A stretch of DNA of 64,000 nucleotides, taken from the NCBI RefSeq assembly GCF_022570735.2, contig NZ_JANCNS010000003.1:496001-560000 (forward strand), given 5' to 3'. Shown here one piece after another: positions 60,353 to 64,000 of this stretch. Source of the DNA: Christiangramia oceanisediminis (GTDB taxonomy: Bacteria > Bacteroidota > Bacteroidia > Flavobacteriales > Flavobacteriaceae). The notes under the pieces were generated by a model, which worked only from the letters and a program-made list of their open reading frames with translations, did no database searches and had not been told where the DNA came from. The translations under genes and the position numbers were made by a program. The number at the start of each line of letters is the position of its first letter. The stretch's first letter is position 1.

Positions 60353-62731
60353 TTATTCTGTTTTGAGACTTTTTACCGGATTTTTCATGGCAGCCTGAGT
60401 GGTCTTTAAACTAACGGTAAGAAAAGCTATAAGTAGAACCAGACCGCCCGAAGCCAGGAATATCCACCAGTTTAAAGTGGTTTGATACGCAAAATTTTCC
60501 AGCCATTTGTTCATTGCGTACCACCCGATGGGAATCGAAATTAGGACGGCCACCAGTACCAGCAAGAGAAAGTCTTTGCTTACAAGGCTAACGATATTGG
60601 GAACTTCAGCACCTAGTACTTTTCGAATTCCAATTTCTTTAATTCGATTTTTCAGGGCAAAAGTTGTAAGTGCAAAAAGCCCCATAAGCGAAATCACGAT
60701 AGCAATCATTCCAAAGAAGCCAATCACTTTCTGAATCCTGTAATAGGACGCAAACTTTCGTTGGAAGTTTTCATCTAAAAATGAATACCGAATAGGACTT
60801 CCTGGTTCCAATTCCTTCCAAAGCTGATCTATTTTTTGAATGGTAGACATTGGATCTTCGGCTTCCAATCTCGCCAGAATGGCACCACCAGATTGGTACA
60901 TACAGGCTTCGTTATTAATGGTAAAAACAGCGGGCTGAACCCTGGTTTCATAACCCAACACATTAAAATCCCTAACAATCCCTACTATTTTTATAGGTTT
61001 CTCCAAACAATTCGAATAGTATATGGTCTCCCCTATTGGCTCCTGTAATCCGAAAATTTTAGCTGCTGTTGCGTTAATAATCGCGGTCTTAGTATGCTGA
61101 TCCATTCCCGAATCACGAAAATTTCTACCACTGATAATCGGCGAATCGAGTGTTTCAAAATAACCTGAACTAACTTTAACCGAATTCATCCTATAATCGG
61201 TCCCATTTAATCTAAAATTCACGGTTGAAGAATCGGCAAGAATATCGCCCGGCACATTTGTAGTTTTAGACACCGATTTAACACCGGGGATCTCGAGCAA
61301 TTGCTGGCGAACTTTTTCGAAATTTTTCTCGCGTGTATCCTGACTCGAACGAATGCTTATTAACTGCTCTTCAGAAAAACCTTTATCTTTAGTTTGAAGA
61401 TAATTAAGCTGCTTATCGATGACTGAAATGCTAATAATAAAAAAACAGGTGACGGTAAATTGAAAAATAACCAATAGGTTTCTTAGCCATAAACCTTTAT
61501 TCCCGCTGAACGTGCCCCCACTTAGAATTTTTAATAGCTTAAATCGCGACAGTAAAAAAGATGGGAAAAATCCAGAAATAAGAATGACTGCTATTAAACA
61601 TAATCCAATCTGGAATAAAAATTCAAGGTTAGAGTGGATTTGAAGCCCTAACCCAAAGCTGTTATTTACATATGGAAGGATCGCAATCACTAACCCTATA
61701 GCAATTACAATACTGATGCTGCATTGCAAAATAGCTTCCCACATAAATTGCCAGAATAAATTCCAGTTTCCCGAACCCAGAACTTTTCGAACCCCGATTT
61801 CTTTGGTTTTACCAAGAGATTTAGCGACACTTAGATTGCTGAAATTGATAGCACCAATGATTAAAAGCAACATTGCCAGAATAAAGAGTACCGTCACGGT
61901 CTTAATACTCCCATTCCCATATGTTGGGAAATTTTGTATGTCAGGCACGGCGTCCACATATAAAACAGGGTGATTGCCACTGGCTAAATCTTCATCCTGC
62001 CAATTTTCAACCTTAAGCCTGCGCTCCTTGAAAATTCGATTAATATCCCCCTCAAGTACTTCTTTCGTTACCGGAACCTTCAATTTAATGTAGCTCTCAT
62101 AAGAGTAATTATTCCAGAAAAAATTCTGAGATTCATTAGGGTCGCGCATTACCAGGTGCACTTTGCGATGGGAAGGAGTATCTGGCATTTTCATAACCCC
62201 GGTAATCACTGCTTCCAGCATATTGAAAATCGTAACTGTACGACCCATGGGATCCTTATTACCAAAAAGTTTTTTAGCCAGCTCGGTGCTGATAATGGCA
62301 CTATTAGGATTATTTAATGCTGTATTTCTATCTCCCTGTTCTAATTTGTAAGGGAAAACCTTTAGAAACAATGAATCCGAAGATGTAAAACCATTGTGAT
62401 ATAATGTTTCATTCCCGGCACTAATTGGAACTTCATAGTCTCCAGCCCCCTGCAACGATGTTGCCACCTCTACCTTTGGGTAATTCTCTGCCAGAAATGA
62501 AGCCAATGGCGCTGGCGTTGCCTCAAAAAGATCCTCTTTCTGCTTCATTGAAACGCGGTAGACCTTTTCTAATTCTGGAGACCATGTGTCATAGCTCAGT
62601 TCATAATTCAGATAGGATAAGACAAGGATAAAACTTGCCAATCCTGCTGCCAGCCCTAAAATATTAATCAACGTATACGACTTGGCATTCCAAATACTTC
62701 TCCAGGCGATTTTGATATAATGCTTTATCAT
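60353..62731 (-). CDS. MacB/FtsX-like ABC permease 3
   Basis: A 792-residue paralog. N-terminus HYIKIAWRSIWNAKSYTLIN, helix ILGLAAGLASFILVLSYLN, first FtsX unit with AKSLGKTKEIGVRKVLGSGN, second with ALKNRIKEIGIRKVLGAEVP, and the ending MKNPVKSLKTE. The first periplasmic domain includes KLFGNKDPMGRTVTIFNM, a conserved MacB-PCD segment. It is 2 bp downstream of the next permease gene (62734), giving very tight packing and probable translational coupling. Confidence 0.9.
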   Translation of the reverse strand: MIKHYIKIAWRSIWNAKSYTLINILGLAAGLASFILVLSYLNYELSYDTWSPELEKVYRVSMKQKEDLFEATPAPLASFLAENYPKVEVATSLQGAGDYEVPISAGNETLYHNGFTSSDSLFLKVFPYKLEQGDRNTALNNPNSAIISTELAKKLFGNKDPMGRTVTIFNMLEAVITGVMKMPDTPSHRKVHLVMRDPNESQNFFWNNYSYESYIKLKVPVTKEVLEGDINRIFKERRLKVENWQDEDLASGNHPVLYVDAVPDIQNFPTYGNGSIKTVTVLFILAMLLLIIGAINFSNLSVAKSLGKTKEIGVRKVLGSGNWNLFWQFMWEAILQCSISIVIAIGLVIAILPYVNNSFGLGLQIHSNLEFLFQIGLCLIAVILISGFFPSFLLSRFKLLKILSGGTFSGNKGLWLRNLLVIFQFTVTCFFIISISVIDKQLNYLQTKDKGFSEEQLISIRSSQDTREKNFEKVRQQLLEIPGVKSVSKTTNVPGDILADSSTVNFRLNGTDYRMNSVKVSSGYFETLDSPIISGRNFRDSGMDQHTKTAIINATAAKIFGLQEPIGETIYYSNCLEKPIKIVGIVRDFNVLGYETRVQPAVFTINNEACMYQSGGAILARLEAEDPMSTIQKIDQLWKELEPGSPIRYSFLDENFQRKFASYYRIQKVIGFFGMIAIVISLMGLFALTTFALKNRIKEIGIRKVLGAEVPNIVSLVSKDFLLLVLVAVLISIPIGWYAMNKWLENFAYQTTLNWWIFLASGGLVLLIAFLTVSLKTTQAAMKNPVKSLKTE

Positions 62732-62733
62732 GA

Positions 62734-64000
62734 TTATTCGGTTCTTAAGGATTTTACAGGATTAGATGTTGCAGCTCGAAAAGCCTGAAAGCTTACCGTT
62801 AGGACAGCTACGAACATAGTTGCAAAACTCGCCATTAAAAATATCCAGATATTCAGGTCAATTCTGTATACAAAATTTTCCAGCCAGTTTCGAGCCAGAA
62901 GCCAGGCTATTGGGATTGCGATAATAATAGCAAACAATACGATCTTTAAGAAGTCCAGGGAAAGACTCGAAGTGATCTGGAAGACACTTGCACCAAGGGT
63001 TTTTCTTATGCCAATCTCTTTGATGCGTTTTTGTGCTGAAAAGGTCGCCAGTCCCAGTAATCCAAGGCCTGCAATGATGATCGTTAACACCACAAAGATG
63101 TTGAAGATATGAGCCAGCCGTTGTTCAGATTTAAACATTTCGTTGAAGGCATCGTCCATAAACTGATAACTGAATTCCTTTTCAGCATCAAATTTTACGT
63201 AGCTACTTTCAATACTTTTGATCAAGGCGGGCAGGGATGAAGTTTTTTGGTATTTTACATAAAGACTTCCTGAATTGAATTTATTAATACTGGAGTTGCT
63301 TTTTGAAACCATCATCGCCAGGGAATTGATAGGAGAATCTAAAGAGGAATAATGAAAATCATTTACCACTCCCACAACTTCAAATTGAGCCCCGGCCATT
63401 TCAATATTCTGACCACGAGGATCATTTTTTAGTTTAAATTTTTCGATAGCCGTTTCATTGATAACCAGTTTTTTGGGTTGCTCGGGCAAAAAAGGATCTT
63501 CGGGTGGCAACTTCCACTTTAGCTCCAGAACATCAAAGAAATTTTTATCAATACTTATAAATGGTAAGGCCATCGGCTCACCATTTTCTGAAGATGCGTA
63601 GAACATATCATAACCACCGTATAAAGGGTAACCCGAAATAGAAGTCCCCTTTACAGCAGGTAGCTTTTCAACTTCTTTTCGAAAAGCGGGGATATTATTT
63701 CCCATACTTTTTTCCAGAGAAATCATCAAAATATCAGATCGGTTAAGACCGGTATCAATATTTTGAAGATGACTCATTTGCTCCCGGATAGTAATACCGC
63801 CTATGATGAGAATAACGGCAATAATAAATTGGAGGGTAGTACAGACTTTCCGAACCAGGCCTCCCCCAAGGTCATTCCTAGTTTTCTTTTTGAAGTTTTC
63901 TATTGGATTAAAAGATGCCATGACCATAGCAGGGTACATTCCTGCAATAAGAATACTTACCATAAAAATCAAGGCAAGCGTCAATATGAAATTTTGATTG
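62734..64000 (-). CDS. MacB/FtsX-like ABC permease 4, N-terminus beyond the window
   Basis: Only the C-terminal half is present: the frame is open through base 64000, and a TTG at 63984 is internal, since the residues before it (NQNFIL) continue the membrane helix that ends AGMYPAMVMASFNPIENFKK. The retained part has one helix (KVCTTLQFIIAVILIIGGIT), a periplasmic domain and the last FtsX unit with AQKRIKEIGIRKTLGASVFQ, ending NPVKSLRTE. By comparison with its three paralogs, about 380-390 residues are missing. Confidence 0.9.
   Translation of the reverse strand, partial: NQNFILTLALIFMVSILIAGMYPAMVMASFNPIENFKKKTRNDLGGGLVRKVCTTLQFIIAVILIIGGITIREQMSHLQNIDTGLNRSDILMISLEKSMGNNIPAFRKEVEKLPAVKGTSISGYPLYGGYDMFYASSENGEPMALPFISIDKNFFDVLELKWKLPPEDPFLPEQPKKLVINETAIEKFKLKNDPRGQNIEMAGAQFEVVGVVNDFHYSSLDSPINSLAMMVSKSNSSINKFNSGSLYVKYQKTSSLPALIKSIESSYVKFDAEKEFSYQFMDDAFNEMFKSEQRLAHIFNIFVVLTIIIAGLGLLGLATFSAQKRIKEIGIRKTLGASVFQITSSLSLDFLKIVLFAIIIAIPIAWLLARNWLENFVYRIDLNIWIFLMASFATMFVAVLTVSFQAFRAATSNPVKSLRTE

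Overview
The window looks like chromosome of a marine-type Flavobacteriaceae bacterium (Bacteroidota), most like Gramella/Christiangramia; the genus is inference. The support is: TAnnTTTG -7 promoter boxes in place of Shine-Dalgarno-led starts, a tmRNA whose tag reads GENNYALAA, and Bacteroidota-typical genes (NusB of 314 residues, a PUR-alpha-like DUF3276 protein, a cyclophilin-FKBP fusion, TonB-receptor-like barrels, GIN-domain protein, arrays of FtsX/MacB permeases).

Layout. 1-12952 is core metabolism and housekeeping: end of a DUF4856 lipoprotein, HMG-CoA lyase, PyrD, PepT, then a minus-strand Leu/Glu dehydrogenase-nusB-DUF1573-yajC block facing an ABC exporter, a DUF3276 protein and a secreted M14 carboxypeptidase. 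13003-22053 holds a Trk/Ktr potassium system, a CsaA-like tRNA-binding protein, two thiol-redox proteins, a YfiT-like protein, a double-domain prolyl isomerase and two lipoprotein amidohydrolases. 22123-33278 carries a beta-barrel/TPR pair, FtsE, a repeat-filled gap, a polyphosphate-glucokinase-like ROK protein, TypA, a secreted P1 peptidase and a DinB protein. 33358-39142 has kdsA and a compact gene set of two tandem porin paralogs, a BCCT carrier and a universal stress protein, which I read as an osmolyte-uptake locus. 39235-43237 is a CreD locus in which one 25-bp promoter/operator sequence stands in front of two transcription units, one of them encoding a small winged-helix regulator. 43195-45244 has a secreted EEP-family nuclease/phosphatase and an AlaDH/saccharopine-DH-like enzyme.

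45245-52651 is the accessory part. It starts with dispersed repeats, a candidate structured RNA and the tmRNA gene. A tyrosine recombinase lies directly downstream of ssrA, preceded by four direct copies and one inverted copy of GCGAGACC. Then come a FrnE-type DsbA protein, a small His-rich lipoprotein, a glucose/sorbosone dehydrogenase gene broken by one amber codon, a PH-domain-like membrane protein, a cold-shock protein and decayed fragments of a serine hydrolase and probably a TPR gene. This is what a relic or active island at ssrA would look like, but no second attachment site was found by eye.

52652-64000 is one long minus-strand cluster: four MacB/FtsX-type permeases (the first cut by the window edge), a GIN-domain protein, one ATPase and a TolC-like channel. 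No membrane-fusion adaptor is visible. I found no CRISPR array, tRNA, rRNA or insertion sequence. Nothing here is clearly a wholly new system; the strongest candidates for a second look are the integrase-proximal repeat array, the shared creD-locus operator and the porin-BCCT-Usp unit.
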